64,000 nucleotides of DNA from Phoenix dactylifera (taxonomy: Eukaryota > Streptophyta > Magnoliopsida > Arecales > Arecaceae), in assembly GCF_009389715.1 (NCBI RefSeq), contig NC_052401.1:1476843-1540842 (forward strand). The letters run 5' to 3'. Within the stretch, counting starts at the first letter, position 1. Each line of letters begins with the position of its first letter. The translations under genes were made by a program, and so were the position numbers. The notes below the pieces were generated by a model. That model did no database searches and had not been told where the DNA came from. It saw only the letters and a program-made list of their open reading frames with translations. Shown one piece after another: positions 1 to 13,798 of the stretch.

Positions 1-1830
1 CCTAAGTCCAATCTTTTTCATATATTTCTCCAGGTACAAACTTAATTATGAAAATATAATGATTAAAAAAAAACAACAGCCAATTAGCAAAAAAAAAAAA
101 AAAAAAAGAACAACTCAAAAGTATCACCATCGGCGGATTATATAATGTTATCTTTTGGACTATTATCTGCTTACAAATTAGTATTCAACAATTTGAGCAC
201 GGAAAAGTCCCCCAAATTAGAATCTTCCACAATCATATGGTACTTTTATGCAATTATTAAACACGAGCGATCCCCAGCCACCTTTTTTGGCCCACACTTT
301 CAAACATGGCATGAACATCATGTCTTTCTGGTTGTCTCGATGGAAGCATACATAAAATGATCAGATGAGAACAAGCATCGAGATCTGACGGTCAGAAAAG
401 CCCATGGTCCTCATCATTTTATGCTCTGAAATTGCAACAGCAAGGATGGCTCTAATGATGTCTTTGAGTTACCAACCAAGAGATCAATGAAAAGTAGGAG
501 GAAACTTCACTGACTTGGCATGGTGTGCTCATCCTTGATTACAACTTCTACTTTACCCTCTCATAAACTATTTTTGAGCAAAGTCTAGTTATTGACCATG
601 ATTAGATGGTTTTAACCAAATAAAAAACTATGATTATGTGGTCCATTAATTTGTTTGTCCACTCGAGTTCGGTCTCCCAATTAGAAATGCAAACCACTTA
701 AATATAGGACCAGTGGGTGCTTGGGTTTCCAAGTGAAGGCCATCTGGTAGGAAAGAGATTGGATTATGTAGATGCTATGTTCAATTAGCCAATTCTGAAT
801 TGGCCAACTAAAGATGGGCCTGGACTAATTGCTTATCAATGAGGGATATCATATCAAGAAACAAACCCGAGAAGTAAAAAAATAGTTGCTAGAAATAAGA
901 ATTTGTATGAAAAAATGTATTAGTGTTATAGATCGCCAACAATATTTGCTCCAATAGGGATTAGCCCTCTCTCGTGACTTTTAACACCCTCTTTCTTGAG
1001 AAAGGTGGGAAAAGCCCTCTCTTTACACAAAGGAGGACTTCTAACCATAGCAGGATTATTTGGTTGTGTGTGATCTTTTTTTTATACTATGTAATTGCAA
1101 TCAAAGCCTCCAAGAGATCTAGTAATACAGGATTTCAAAATCGAAGAAAATATGATCCTACTTTGCAAAGTCAGAAGAGACAAATTGCAAAGAGACTAAT
1201 TTAGATGCAAGAACCAAATTTCTTTGAGCATGATATGAGGACTTTTAAGACTTGAATATAAGAAATCAGTTTCTGCTTGTTTACATGAAACTTCTGCTCG
1301 TTCCGTAGTGCAATATACTCATCGATGGTAGTTTTTAACGGCTTCGAATTTTTCATCGGGATTACATAATTTTAAAGTATGTTTTGGATATTATTGTTTG
1401 ATATGTTTGAATATATCAAATTATATAGGATGATATACTGAAGGCTGAAATACCATTTATTTTGTACCTGAGTATTGCTATTTACACAAGCCAATATCTC
1501 GACCAAGACAAAAACCTTGTAATGGCTGAACTCAAAATCCCCACCTGTTCTCCTTACAGCCAGACAAGTGCAGCCAGGACATGATGCCCCATGAACCCAC
1601 GCATCCGATTGTCCACGTGGCAGAGCCTAACTGGTTCACAGGGTGAGACAATTGTGATGCCCCCATACGGTAACATCCCGGGCTCCACCTCGCATTCCAC
1701 GGGACAATACCACGTCATCTCAGCCCGGACCTTAAGGGCATTTTCGTCATCCGATCTTTCTCACACAAAACAAGTCAAAAAAAAAAATCCACACGCCGCT
1801 CCTCGGGAACAACTTCCTTAAACTGCTCCG
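1..1830. other. AT-rich intergenic DNA, no gene seen
   Basis: No open frame here resembles a protein family I know. A poly(A) stretch lies near 89-107. Base composition shifts to GC-rich from about 1590, which fits the approach to the promoter and 5' leader of the PRAF-type gene downstream. Short open frames at 145-360, 974-1204 and 1591-1821 look like chance. Confidence 0.6.
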
Positions 1831-2238
1831 CCCACGTGGGCACTCCCACCGAGGCCGCCCCGATGACGGAAACAATCTGTACGACGATACGATCGCGGGG
1901 CTCCATTGTTCCGCCGGGGCACCGAAAGGCTACCGCCGTCCGGGGCCACCCGAAGTGGTCGCTTACGCGTACCACGGTGACCGGAACCCGATCCTTTTCT
2001 CTGTTCAGCGAGTTTGCGCTCGCTTCGTTGACTGTTGAATTACTTGAACGGACGCAGGGCGCCGACTTATTGATCCGGTCCGCCGCTCTCTTTCTCCGCC
2101 TCGGCGACACCGCGCGATTTCTTCTCCGTTCGCCGCGCAGTGGTGCTCCGACCGCCGGGGAGAGCCCGACCTCCTCCCCCGACACCGCCGCCCCCCGGTT
2201 GGGTAACCGCCCAACCCTCCTCTCTTATACCAGCTCGA

Positions 2239-2241
<3 letters not shown>

Positions 2242-2284
<43 letters not shown>

Positions 2285-2286
2285 TT
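2242..2286. repeat. (CT)n microsatellite in the 5' leader of the PRAF-type gene
   Basis: An almost pure CT run interrupted by one GT. It lies about 190 bases upstream of the chosen start codon at 2477, in GC-rich sequence that is probably 5'UTR or core promoter. CT-rich leaders are common in plant genes. The reading frames that cross it encode Ser-Leu runs and are not treated as protein. Confidence 0.85.
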
Positions 2287-2476
2287 CGCTTGGTGGGGAG
2301 ATCGGGGACGGATCTGGGCGGAGGAGATTTCTAAAAGTTTTGGGGGAGGATTTGTTTGTTTTTTTTTTCTTGGACTTGGAGATTGATGAGAATCCAAGGA
2401 AAGATCTGGCATCTATGACGACGGGAACCCCGGGGCGATCGATGCTGGCGGCGTTTGGAGGTGGCTTTCACATGGA

Positions 2477-5400
2477 ATGGCAGATCTCTTCGGCAACGAG
2501 AGCAGTGGCAGGGATATCGACAAGGTAAGAAAGATGCTATATTTTGCGCTCTTTCTCAATGTTTTGCTTAAAAAACTTGGATTCTTTTTGTGCGTATTTT
2601 TTGTTATATTTTGGTAGTGCTCTTGGATGATATGTTTTGGTTACAAAACAAGCTGCTTACCAACAAAAAGTCTTGATTTTGATGGGCTAACTATGAGTTT
2701 GATATGTTTTGATGGGAAAAGGGAACAAAGGAGGGATTTTTTTGGGTTTCACCGCTTAAATTTGTTGATTTCGAGTTTCGATGGATCTTAAAGCCTCTAT
2801 TTCGTCCAAATTGAAATCTGTGGATCGTAAACTACTAGTTTAGTGGATGAAGCTCTTGCTGTTGTGTTGATTGGAAATGTCAAACCCTAAAGAACAAACC
2901 GGACATGTTTTAAAAGAAGAGGTTCAGGAGAAAGTAAGGGTGATTAGGGTTGGTAGTGGCGCGTACATTGCTCTATGATTATGGTTAGTGGCAGTCAGAA
3001 AGGATTTTATCAAGAGGCTATGGAAGCAAATACAATTTTATACCAGGATGATCACTGCCCTTTGAATTTTTATCAAACTTTGAAAATGATATACTCAAAG
3101 CATTATAAGACATAATCACTCGTATATTGTTTGGCCACTGTTTATCATGCTCTGTCTGCATCATTTGTTTGTAAGCCAGTCCAAACTGCTTGATTGCACT
3201 CCTCACGCATCTGACTGATCTTTCTGTGCACCTCCATAAGCATAAGGAGGATGCCTTCCAGTTCAGGAAAGGCCTTGCCCCCTAGCCAATCACTCCTCAA
3301 CTGTAAGTGAATCTTCCTCTGCTCACATTTGGTTTCTAGGGTAGCTTTCTAGCTATGCATATGCCTTTCTGTGTTCCTTTACTAGGCTTATACTTAGAAT
3401 CTGCATGACATGCCTTTTTCATGGATCAATTACGAGCATCTCATACCTCTATATTCTGTCTGCTTTTCCTGAAATAATGTGTTACCGATGTTTAAAGTCC
3501 CGGTCACACCTAGAACTTCCAATCTTCATACTTAAGTTATGATATCACTCATTAGGACTTTCAAAAATCTTTAGGAGCCCAGTGTCACCTAGAATCCACT
3601 ACAGTCCCACAAAAGATCCTGATAAGCAAAGAATTGTGAAAAAAAAACAAGATGATATAAAGAGTATTCAAAGATACAAGTGGTCGATTGAAGGTCATAT
3701 AATTAGTAACACTATAGGTAATAGAGAACCTTGAAGTTTAAATGTACTTTTGTCTTCCCACACAAGGATTACAAACTCCAAAAAGAATCTAAGATTGCTC
3801 TCTCCTTCAATAACATGCCTTCTCTCACCTTACATTTTAATATGCTAGTAATGTTGTTTATCTTGAGTCCCAGCCATGCTTCATTTACACTACAACAATG
3901 CCATAAGCAAGCTAGTTCTTGCCCATTGTCTATATTGCACCTATTAGAAAGTAGAAAAGTATAGTTAAACTACAACAACACATAAGCAACCTAGTCTGCA
4001 CCCATTGTCTGTACTGCATCTGCGACAAACTATTAGTACTTTAGCATCGGCAAGATATCACTAGTGCATGTACCTAATACTCTCTCAGTCCCATATCATG
4101 CTGTGAGATGTGTGATAGCAAGAGAATATCATTAACAAGAGAATTATATAAGAAACTATAAATAAGAAGGCGTGTGCAAAAAGAGATCCCGAGGAGAATT
4201 ATCTGCGAGATAACTTTGCTGAACTCATTTCCTGTCTTTTCTTTCTTTCCCTTTCTCCTGTCTTCCTCCGGCTCTTACTTATTCAAACACCAAAAGAAGC
4301 CTGCAACATTCGGTCTTACACAATTTTCTAGTTTCTACATGGCATAGTGACTCTATTTTTAGCACTTCCTTATATTTGAGGAGGCAGGGTTGCATCAGTC
4401 AAAAAGGATTCTTACTCTTTGTCAAGAAATGGAAAGCCCCAAGGCATAACTTCCAATACCTAGTGCAGGCAGAAATTCTATTGCACTCTAATTAGTGGCT
4501 GAAGATTAGTGTTTGTTAATGACAAGAACAATGCATCAGAAGGTATAAAAATATAACAGCTGCCTGTCCTAGTTTGCTGCCTCAATTATGAAGCTATCAT
4601 GGTCTTCTAAGTGAGTCATTTGGTTATTAGACAGAGAAAGAAAAAAATTCTTTCTACTTTAGCCTGAAACGAATAGCCAACATTCCATGGTTTGTCGGAT
4701 TTATTAATCAAGAAGTCCTCAGCTAAAACTGAAAGATTCAAGAAAACATAGATTTGAATCTTGCAGTTATTTAATGATAATCCTGTGCATACTTAAATGA
4801 TCATTCTGACAACTTCGTCAAGAAAATGCAAAATCTGTAAATAAGACTAGAAATTGAAAAAACCTTAACTCTATAGCAAATTTGAAAATTGAAAAATCCT
4901 GAAGTATCCTTTACATTATTACATTTTGTATGAATGTCATATCTAAAATATATAGGACGTGATTTGACATAATTATTGGTGCAAAAGACAAGACATAATC
5001 AACACTAAGGTTGTACTTTGATGTCTCAACTATCATCATATCATTATACATTTGTAATCTTATGTTATGCGTATCAGCAAGGTAGCCATTATTCTGTATA
5101 GATGCATATTCTAGTTGGTTTTGGAAGTAGAAGTTGCCTTTCTATTTAATGTAGAAATTTATTATTTCTCAATTTTTCCCATAAAAATAAAGAATCAGAG
5201 TCAGAATCATGGAGATGTACAATTCTAAAATAAACCAAAATTTCCTTGCATATGTCAGAGTTCCATGGAATCTGTAAACTGGTATACACTGCTCTTTTGT
5301 TTGCTTTTCTTTTATTTTGTTTGGGGAGGGGGTTGGTGTAATTATCTACTACTGCATGGAGTTTTCCCTGTTACATAGATTGTTACCTCTAGGCATGGAA

Positions 5401-8400
5401 TTTCTCTCCTTGCCACATCTTGTGACTGATGTCTTGAGATTTGAGTTAGATCATGACTTTTGATCATGTATTTTACATAAATTTCTCTTTGTGAGTTTGC
5501 CTTCTCATGTTTAGAGGTACAGTGAATGGTTTAGATAATATGTATGCAGGGATTTGTTTTCATTCTCATAAGTCCTTATCTTCCTAAGTATTAGGACTTT
5601 TTTTCCCTTGGTATATTTCTTTTTCCTTTGCACTTTATATCACAATTTCTTTTGTTGTCAAAGACCCTTGAAAAAATAACATGAGTCTTCATTTTTTGCT
5701 GCATTTATGAATTTGCAATGTCTTTCTCTTAGTTGACATAAGGTTTGATGGTTATGATTGTGGCTCACTTTCTTTGTGTTTTTTAAGGTACTTGTTGCTT
5801 TGAAGAAGGGCACTCAGTTGCTTAAATATGGTCGTAAAGGGAAGCCGAAGTTTTACCCATTCAGATTATCTAATGTAAGTATACTGCCTGCTCTGCTAAT
5901 TTCAAAGCAAATATCTAATAATTATATTACATTATTACATACCTCTGTACTATCTTAAATCCTTTTATGGATGCCTCTAATGTTAGCTAAGCTTCACTTA
6001 TAATTTATTTGATTTGTATAATCAAGTTTTACTGCTTTTGGATTATCATTTTGCTGCATATGCATGTACAACCCTATTGCAGTCGTCTATTGTTATGAGA
6101 TTATAACTGTTCACTAGTTATTGATCCTATCTATGCCTCCCAGGATGAATCGTCATTGATTTGGTTGTCAAGTGGTGGAGAAAGAAGTTTGAGATTAGCA
6201 TCTGTTTCAAACATTATTCCTGGCCAAAGAACTGTGAGTTCATCTCCATGTTCACTCATTATTAATACTTTATTTGTATGTAGTGCAACATGCTACATTG
6301 ACAATGTAATAGAGATCATTGTATTTATCTGATATTATGTTTATAAACTGAAGGAGATGGAATTCTTTTATTTGGCACTTTATGATTGACAACCTTACAG
6401 ATATATTGATTATTGAATTTGCTTCTCAGCCTGTGTTCCAACGGTATCTGCGCCCAGAGAAGGACTACTTGTCCTTTTCCCTGATATATAACAATGGAAA
6501 GCAGTCACTTGATCTGGTTAGCATATCCAAGTTCCCATTCTGTTTTTGTAGTTCTTAAATTCTGACATTCATTTTTGCTAATGATTTTGGTTCTCCTGTT
6601 GTTGCTTATTTAGATTTGCAAGGACAAAGTTGAGGCAGAGGTGTGGTTTGCAGGACTTACAGCATTGATTTCATCAGGTCAACGTGGACGTTCAAAAATT
6701 GATGGACGGAGTGATGGTGGACTCTGCCTCGATGTAAATAATTTACTTTGAACCACTACTGCAAGTTTATTACTTTTTTATTTGTTCTTTGTGCTTTCCG
6801 ATTTAAATACACTCCCTCTGTTAATGGTAGGCATGCCGGTTGTTGAGCATATTGATAAGGAGCATAAATTCCTTCATAGCTATCAGATTGTTTAGGTCTT
6901 TGGCATTTATTTACAATCTTTTTTTTTTTCCTTTATCATGCATTTTTTTCCCTCAACATGATTCTTTTCCCTATACCCATATAGTTGCATGTAATGATTG
7001 TTAATGCATGGTTCCATGGCATTTTATCAGGATGCAAAGGACTTAATATCCAATAGTCCAAGTGACAGCTCCATTGGCACCATAGTGGATGTTAGCTCTC
7101 CAGACAGCAATCTAAACACAAGTACTTTATCTTCATCATCTGAAAGTTTGGCATGCTTAGAAAGATCAGATGTAACAAGTATGCAAGCAAAAGTGGCCAC
7201 TTCAGATGTTTTTAGGGTCAGTGTTTCTAGCGCCCCCAGTACATCCAGTCACGGTTCTGCACAAGATGACTGTGATGCCTTAGGGGATGTGTATGTATGG
7301 GGCGAGGTCGTCTGTGATTATTCTGTAAGGGCTGGCGCTGATAGAAACATTAATTCTTTTAGTGGTAGAACAGATATCCTTCTACCTAAGCCTTTGGAAT
7401 CCAATTTAGTTTTGGATGTTCACCATGTTGCCTGTGGTGTCAGGCATGCTGCTCTTGTTACAAAACAGGGAGAGGTCTTTACATGGGGTGAGGAATCTGG
7501 AGGGCGCCTTGGCCATGGTGTTGGAACTGATGCTACCCACCCTTGTCTTGTTGAATCTTTAGTAGCCTGTAATGCAGATTTTGTTGCTTGTGGGGAGTTC
7601 CATACTTGTGCTGTATCTGTGGCTGGCGAACTTTATACTTGGGGAGATGGTACTCATAATGTAGGGCTTCTTGGTCATGGTACTGATGTCAGTCACTGGA
7701 TACCCAAGAGAGTTTCAGGACCATTGGAAGGGCTTAAAGTTGCTTATGTTACTTGTGGCACCTGGCATACAGCCTTGATAACTTCCACTGGGCGATTATT
7801 CACATTTGGTGATGGAACATTTGGTGTATTAGGACATGGAAACAGAGAAAGTGTTTCATATCCAAAGGAGGTAGAATCTTTGATGGATTTGAAGACAATT
7901 GCTGTTGCATGCGGCGTTTGGCATACTGCTGCAGTAGTTGATGTTATAGTTGCTCAATCTAGTGCCAGTGTATCATCTGGAAAATTGTTCACTTGGGGTG
8001 ATGGTGACAAGTATCGCCTTGGTCATGGTGATAAGGAGCCACGACTTGAACCCACCTGTGTGGCTTCACTGATTGACTTCAATTTTCACAAGCTAGCTTG
8101 TGGTCATAGTCTTACAATGGGCCTGACAACTTCAGGACATATTTTCACTATGGGAAGTACCGTTTATGGTCAACTTGGCAATCCTCAATCTGATGGGAAG
8201 CTGCCATGCTTAGTTGAAGATAAGCTTGTTGGTGAATCTGTGGGGGAGATTGCTTGTGGTTCATACCATGTTGCAGTTTTAACCACCAGGAGTGAAGTTT
8301 ACACATGGGGAAAAGGAGCCAATGGAAGACTCGGCCATGGAGATCTTGAAGATCGGAAAACACCTACACTTGTTGAAGCTTTGAAGGACAGAGCCGTTAA

Positions 8401-10821
8401 ACACATAGCCTGTGGTGCAAACATCACGGCTGCCATATGTCAACATAAATGGGTATCAAGTGCAGAGCAGTCTCAGTGCTCAGCCTGCAGACAAGCATTT
8501 GGATTTACCCGAAAGAGGCATAATTGCTATAACTGTGGTCTTGTGCACTGCCATGCATGCAGTTCAAGAAAAGCATTGGGAGCAGCATTGTCTCCTAATC
8601 CTGCAAAACCTTATCGTGTTTGTGACTCCTGTTATGTGAAATTGAGCAAAGTGTTGGAATCTGGTGGAACCAATAACAAGAGAATTGCCGTGCCCCGCCT
8701 CTCAGGAGAAAGCAAGGATAGATTTGACAAAGCAGATATGAAATCATCGAAGAATTTGTTGCCTAGTAACCTGGATTTGATTAAAAGTCTGGATATCAAG
8801 GCAGCTAAACATGGTAAGAGGACTGACAGCTTGTCTTTGATTCGGGCGCCTCAAGTTAATTCATTGTTACAGTTAAAATATATTGCTTTAGCTGGTGCAG
8901 CTGATTTGCACCGAGCGGTTCCTAAAGCAGTCCGCACATCAGCAGTTCAATCTGTAAATCATTCCAGGGCTGTTTCACCTTTCTCTAGAAAACCTAGCCC
9001 TCCACGTTCTGCAACGCCTGTTCCTACAACCTCAGGCCTTTCTTTCTCCAAAAGCATTGCTGACAGTCTGAAAAAGACAAATGAGCTCTTGGGTCAAGAA
9101 GTTCAGAAACTGCGTGCTCAGGTATGGTAGACTTCTCTGGAAGTAAATTTGAGCATCATTAGCATACAGAATCCTTAAACATTAACATGGACCTTGGTTA
9201 GGTTGAAAATCTGAGACAGCGCTGTGAACTTCAAGAATTTGAGTTGCAGAAATCAGCAAAGAAAGCTCAGGAAGCCATGGCACTGGCTGCAGAGGAATCT
9301 GCAAAATCCAAAGCTGCAAAGGAAGTTATAAAAGCACTAACAGCACAGGTAATTTTCTGCTTGATCTTTTCTCCCTTCCTCTCCTCTTTCCCATCCTTTA
9401 TAACAACTTCTGACAACTTGGCTCATATCATGGGGTAGTCACTGACTTGCATTGTTTTCTTTGATAGACCATAACTATAATCAAGAATCTTTTTCCAACC
9501 ATCTGGTGCTGGCATTGTGGATCATTTCTTGCTAGTAGTGCAAACTAAGGGGTGCATTCTTTTTTGTTACCAAGTTTTCATATCCTTTCTTGAAACTTCC
9601 ATCCATTCTGGCCTAAGTTTTCCATAATCAGATAGCTGCCTCAAGTCTTCTATAGGTCCCCTTAAGCTTGCTTCATAATTTTGTTTGGACTTCTGTGATT
9701 CCTAACTTACTAGTACCTTAGTCTTCTACTTATACACTTGTTTGTTTGGATCATATAGCTTAAAGATATGGCAGAGAGATTGCCCCTTGGTGCCTACGAA
9801 AATGAGATACGGCCAGTATATCTGCCAAATGGCATTGAGCCACATGCTATTCACTACTCCAGTCTGAATGGGGAGCACCAGTCAAGAAACAATGGAAGCA
9901 ATGGTCCAAACATACCTCCACCCATGACTATTCACTCTGCTGTTATGAATGGAAGTTCAGACCAATATCACCCACCAAGGGATATTCAGGAAGTTAATAA
10001 AATGAGTACACAATTTCAAAACCATGGGGTTGTAAATGTGAACGAAGCAGAAGAGCATTTGAATACAGAACGCCATGGTAATGAAGAAATGCCAATGCCA
10101 AGTGGTAGAGTGGAGAACATTGATAGCAAGGAAACCGAGCCTCCTCAAAATGGCGAGAATGGTTCCAAGTCTCAAAGCCCCACACCATCTGGCGTCCAAG
10201 TCGAGGCAGAATGGATAGAACAGTATGAACCTGGTGTTTATATAACTCTCATGGCCCTTCGTGATGGGACTCGAGATCTGAAGAGGGTACGATTCAGGTA
10301 ATCAAGAAAACTGTGACCATATAGCTAAGAATACGGTGACTATGTTTGCCATCGTCATTCTATTCCTTCTGCATGAATTTTGCTCCATAGTTTTCATCAC
10401 TTCTGACTTCCTGGGTGATCCCCATTAATTTGCACAGGGATGAACCTCTACTTTTTGTGCTTATCTGAAGTGCTGCTACTTGTTAATCAGTTCAGTTCCA
10501 ATAGGTTTAGCACATCTATATATTCTGTTATATAACACAAATTGCCAATTCTCAGTTGATCATTTCCTATTAGCACTCTCACGTGTGCATGCAATATGGA
10601 TGCAGTCACAATTAGGTACCTTTCTTGTTTTCTTATAGTGGGAATTATATTTCAGTCGTAGAAGATTTAAAGAACATCAAGCAGAAGCCTGGTGGTCTGA
10701 GAACCGTGAAAAAGTGTACGAAAGGTACAATGTTCGTGGGTCAGATAGGGCTTCATCAGCAGCGTCCATCCAATCTGCACGTAGATCAGAAGAAGAGTTC
10801 ATGCCAGCTTCCAAAGTTTAG
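2477..10821 (+). CDS. PH-RCC1-FYVE-BRX protein (PRAF type), nine exons
   Basis: Exons 2477-2524, 5788-5874, 6144-6233, 6430-6516, 6614-6733, 7031-9121, 9202-9348, 9759-10297 and 10656-10821 join in frame to 3375 bases, 1124 residues plus stop, the usual size for this family. All introns are GT-AG. In order: an N-terminal PH domain (about 15-140, with [18 protein letters not shown]), a seven-blade RCC1 propeller (about 230-611, repeated YTWG, GRLGHG and ACG motifs), a FYVE zinc finger (about 618-685, CSAC and [10 protein letters not shown]), a coiled coil (about 825-900) and a C-terminal BRX domain (about 1040-1092) ending in ASKV. Known relatives bind phosphoinositides and act as candidate GEFs or scaffolds in membrane traffic and polarity; the activity here is inferred. 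The second of two close ATGs was chosen because it gives [16 protein letters not shown] in frame with exon 2. Confidence 0.93.
2525..5787 (+). other. Large first intron of the PRAF-type gene
   Basis: A 3.26 kb intron separates the 16-codon first exon from the PH-domain exons. It is AT-rich. The stretch near 3120-3300 reads on the minus strand as an open frame with a short heptad-like segment; I could not assign it. No transposon with clear ends was found inside. Confidence 0.7.
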
Positions 10822-12327
10822 CGGCAACAAGATGGAAGGAAATGCCTATCAGTGTGTTGGATAATTCTAATTAGTCGGGGCTGATCCTGAATGGCATACA
10901 GGAAATCTCTGGAGTAAGCTATGCTTCCCTTCCACACGTAGTATATTTATGCACCATTTCTTCCTTGATTACACCTTCTCTGTATCTGCCCTTGCCTGTT
11001 GTATTGCAGTGTATATAAAATCATCAAATATGAGAGTACTATGGGGCAAGGAGGGGGGTTTTTTTATGTACACCTTCTTTCGTTAGTAATTGCAGTTGAA
11101 GTTTCCTTCTCATTCATCACATTTTCCTTTATGATGTTTTGTTCCTGCTGCATTACCTTTGTTAAGGTCTATATTTTGTTGCATTACCAAAAAGAAAAGG
11201 TCTATATTTTGTTTTACATCTGTAAATTATCCTTGTAATTGTACAGCATAGTTTGGAACATGATCCAAACTTTTGGAAGAAATTGTTCCTTCTGAAAGTT
11301 GTTCTTATGTTAAAATAAGGGAAGATGGTCTTGTATTCTGTAGTTATCAACCGTGTTGTCCTTGATCTGGGATCAAAGTGTGGCAGTGCTGACAAGTTTT
11401 GCCAGGCTTGTGCAGCCAAATTATGTGCTAGATATAATGCACATACACAATGGAAACTCCAAATGGTTAGGTATGTATGTGAAAATAGAGTAGCCATGAA
11501 ACTCTGGCGTGTGCTTTGTTTCAGTTAATTTGGTGGAATCAAATAAATTATGCTGTTATCTCTTCATACACATTGCTTCAAACGTGGACATGAAATCTCA
11601 TGCATCAACGTCTTGGAGCATGCTTTCTAGTAATTTGAATGCGGCGAAGGCTGCATGGGCGACTCCTACTTGAAACTATGGTTTAGGGCCACAAGCAGGT
11701 CAACTCAAAAGTATGGTTGAATGCCTCGATTTTATGATTAACAGATCAAGTGTTGGAGCCCAAATGTGTGGTCTGATTGAAAAGGGGGTTAGATGGAATG
11801 CCGTCCTTTCAATCTATGTGCTAGTTTGGATTGATGTTATTAAAATGATAATCTTAATTATGACTCTTGAAAGCAAACTCATACCTCCTCGTGACTACTA
11901 AATAAATCATGTGCCTTGCCTGTGATTGTCTTCTCTTTCATTAAACTCTGGTTGTGTGGGTTTTGAACCAGACGGTTTAGGGCATGGGAAATGAGTAAAG
12001 GTGTAGGGCAGTAAACCTAGGGATGCTGGTATTGTGATTAGGAATGGCTAGGAAAGAGTTCTAATCTAGAATGCCGGCATTGAGATTGAATGCCATGGAT
12101 TCGAGCTGCAATCGAGCCATCGCTCCAACTATCAAGCAAGCTAATGATGGGTCTGCATCCTACTGCAAACCCACTCCGGCAAGCTACAATGCACCTATGC
12201 AATATCCGATGAATGAATTGCCCATTTCCTCTTGGATTGCTCTTCATCAATATACTGCTGCTAGGGTTTAAATGTCTGATAACTTCACAGTACTCCAATC
12301 TAATAACTTCATAATACTCTACCCGTG
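10822..12327. other. 3'UTR of the PRAF-type gene and intergenic DNA
   Basis: The stretch after the stop codon is the likely 3'UTR, perhaps to about 11280. Nothing beyond it looks like a gene. The open frames at 11325-11528, 11162-11497 and 12038-12337 have no recognisable domain. Confidence 0.5.
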
Positions 12328-12421
12328 TAACCCTCATATGAATTCTGATAACCTTTCTTTTTGCCCTAAATACCTAACCCTCATATGAATGCCAATAACC
12401 TTTCTTTTTGCCCTAAATACC
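12328..12421. repeat. Two-copy tandem duplication, 47-bp unit
   Basis: The segment beginning TAACCCTCATATGAAT and ending GCCCTAAATACC occurs twice back to back, with a few substitutions and a small indel in the second copy. No gene is affected. It looks like a simple slippage duplication. Confidence 0.8.
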
Positions 12422-12543
12422 TATGCCTTTGATATGTATACTCCTTGATGCATTGCCACCCCTGGCAACCAATCATCAAAGCCTACAGAATTCAAAGTGC
12501 AAATCATAAAGAGATGCTAAGCCTATGGGACTGCTCATCATCA

Positions 12544-12945
12544 TTTTTTTTTTAGTACACCTGCTCGTCACACCAAACGTATATGAGTACAATTAAGAAA
12601 ATCAGAAAAAAGAACCTGGCTAAGCGAAAAAGGAACATCCGCCTGATTCACCCAAAAAAAGTCTTCCGAGTGATGTGCTGCATTGGAGGCCACCTAGTCT
12701 GCAGCTGAGTTGGCCTCCCGATACACATGCGTGGCCCTAAAGGAGCCGCAGTCTTCTGCCATCCGCCGTATGTCAAGGAGGACTGCCTATCCGATTCGGA
12801 GAGTCGCCCACAGATCTTCTCAATTACCAAGGCCGCGTCGCTCTCCAGGTGGATATACTCTGCACCCAGAGCGTGCCTTGCGAAGGAAAGTCCCTTCCAT
12901 GCCGCCTCCAGCTCCCCACCAATAATAGAGATGTTACTCATGGCA
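12544..12945 (-). mobile_element. 5'-truncated LINE tail with RNase H-like remnant
   Basis: On the minus strand an open frame (about 12648-12941) reads ELEAAWKGLSFARHALGAEY followed by HLESDAALVIEKI. This matches the plant RNase H-like (RVT_3) domain found at the C-terminus of LINE polyproteins. The downstream end on the minus strand runs into a poly(A) tract, seen as T at 12544-12553, the normal 3' end of a LINE. The 5' part of the element is missing. I did not find convincing target duplications. Confidence 0.65.
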
Positions 12946-12960
12946 TTAACTTTATCTTAA

Positions 12961-13798
12961 AAATTCAAACCAAAAGTGCACTAAATAACATGCGAACTAT
13001 TCTTGGTATCAATCAGCGCACTGTTTAATATGCGAGGAACAAAAGTCAAAGTTTGCAATGAGCTTAGCATTGTTTAGTCAGCGGACGTGAACACGGGTTT
13101 AATCTAAGAGAATAAACTAGAGAGGGAACACACTGCACGTGGTAATGAACCCATATCAGGTAGCAACCATATTCCTCGGCATAAAGACAAAAAAAGAACA
13201 AGAAAACACCAAAACCACATTCCAAAACTAAACAAGCACAGAAAAAAAAAAAACTTTTATCTTTGTTACATCTAGCCACAAATCAAGCACATCCACCACA
13301 AAATAAGTGATTACAAAACCTTAAATATGGCTTGTCATGGAGTGGGAAGTCTATTTGGATAGGGACCATATCAACATATATCTCTCTTATCTTCAATCCT
13401 GTAAAAAAAAAAAAAAGACCTCCACGGATTTTTTTTTTCTAGAGACCAGCAGGCCTGCAGGCGAGACTTAGACTAATTAGAACGAGCCTTTAAAAGAATA
13501 TGGGCTGGGAAGACCAACAGGCTTCTTTTGAATTTTCCAAACAGAGCTTAAGGAGGAAAACAATATTTAAGTGGGACAGAAGATATACTTTTCATGAGAG
13601 ATTCAACAAACCAAGCACGGGATTTTTTTAGGCTTTAGTATGGGCGCTTCAAGTTCCTCCTATTAGGACTGCAATGGATGAGAGCTGCTTCGAAGCAAGG
13701 CGAGATGGGGAACAAAGGGATTGAGGAGGGAGTTTTAATTTTTTAAGAAAGATGGAGGGGTGTTCTTAAAGCCAATTAGGTATGCCTTAAAATACTTA
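12961..13798. other. Intergenic DNA, nothing recognised
   Basis: AT-rich with A and T homopolymers near 13240 and 13401. No coding frame or repeat with defined ends was seen. It ends at the TTA target site of the next element. Confidence 0.5.

Noticed and set aside
1836-2528. 230-codon frame over the PRAF leader
   Set aside because: It crosses the CT microsatellite as Ser-Leu repeats and is out of frame with the PH-domain exon; the real start at 2477 uses another frame.
3018-3300. Possible captured gene fragment in PRAF intron 1 (minus strand)
   Set aside because: A short helical-looking stretch can be read, but it has stops and no family match I can defend.
8148-8639. Frames opposite and overlapping the RCC1/FYVE exon
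   Set aside because: Shadows of exon 6 of the PRAF-type gene.
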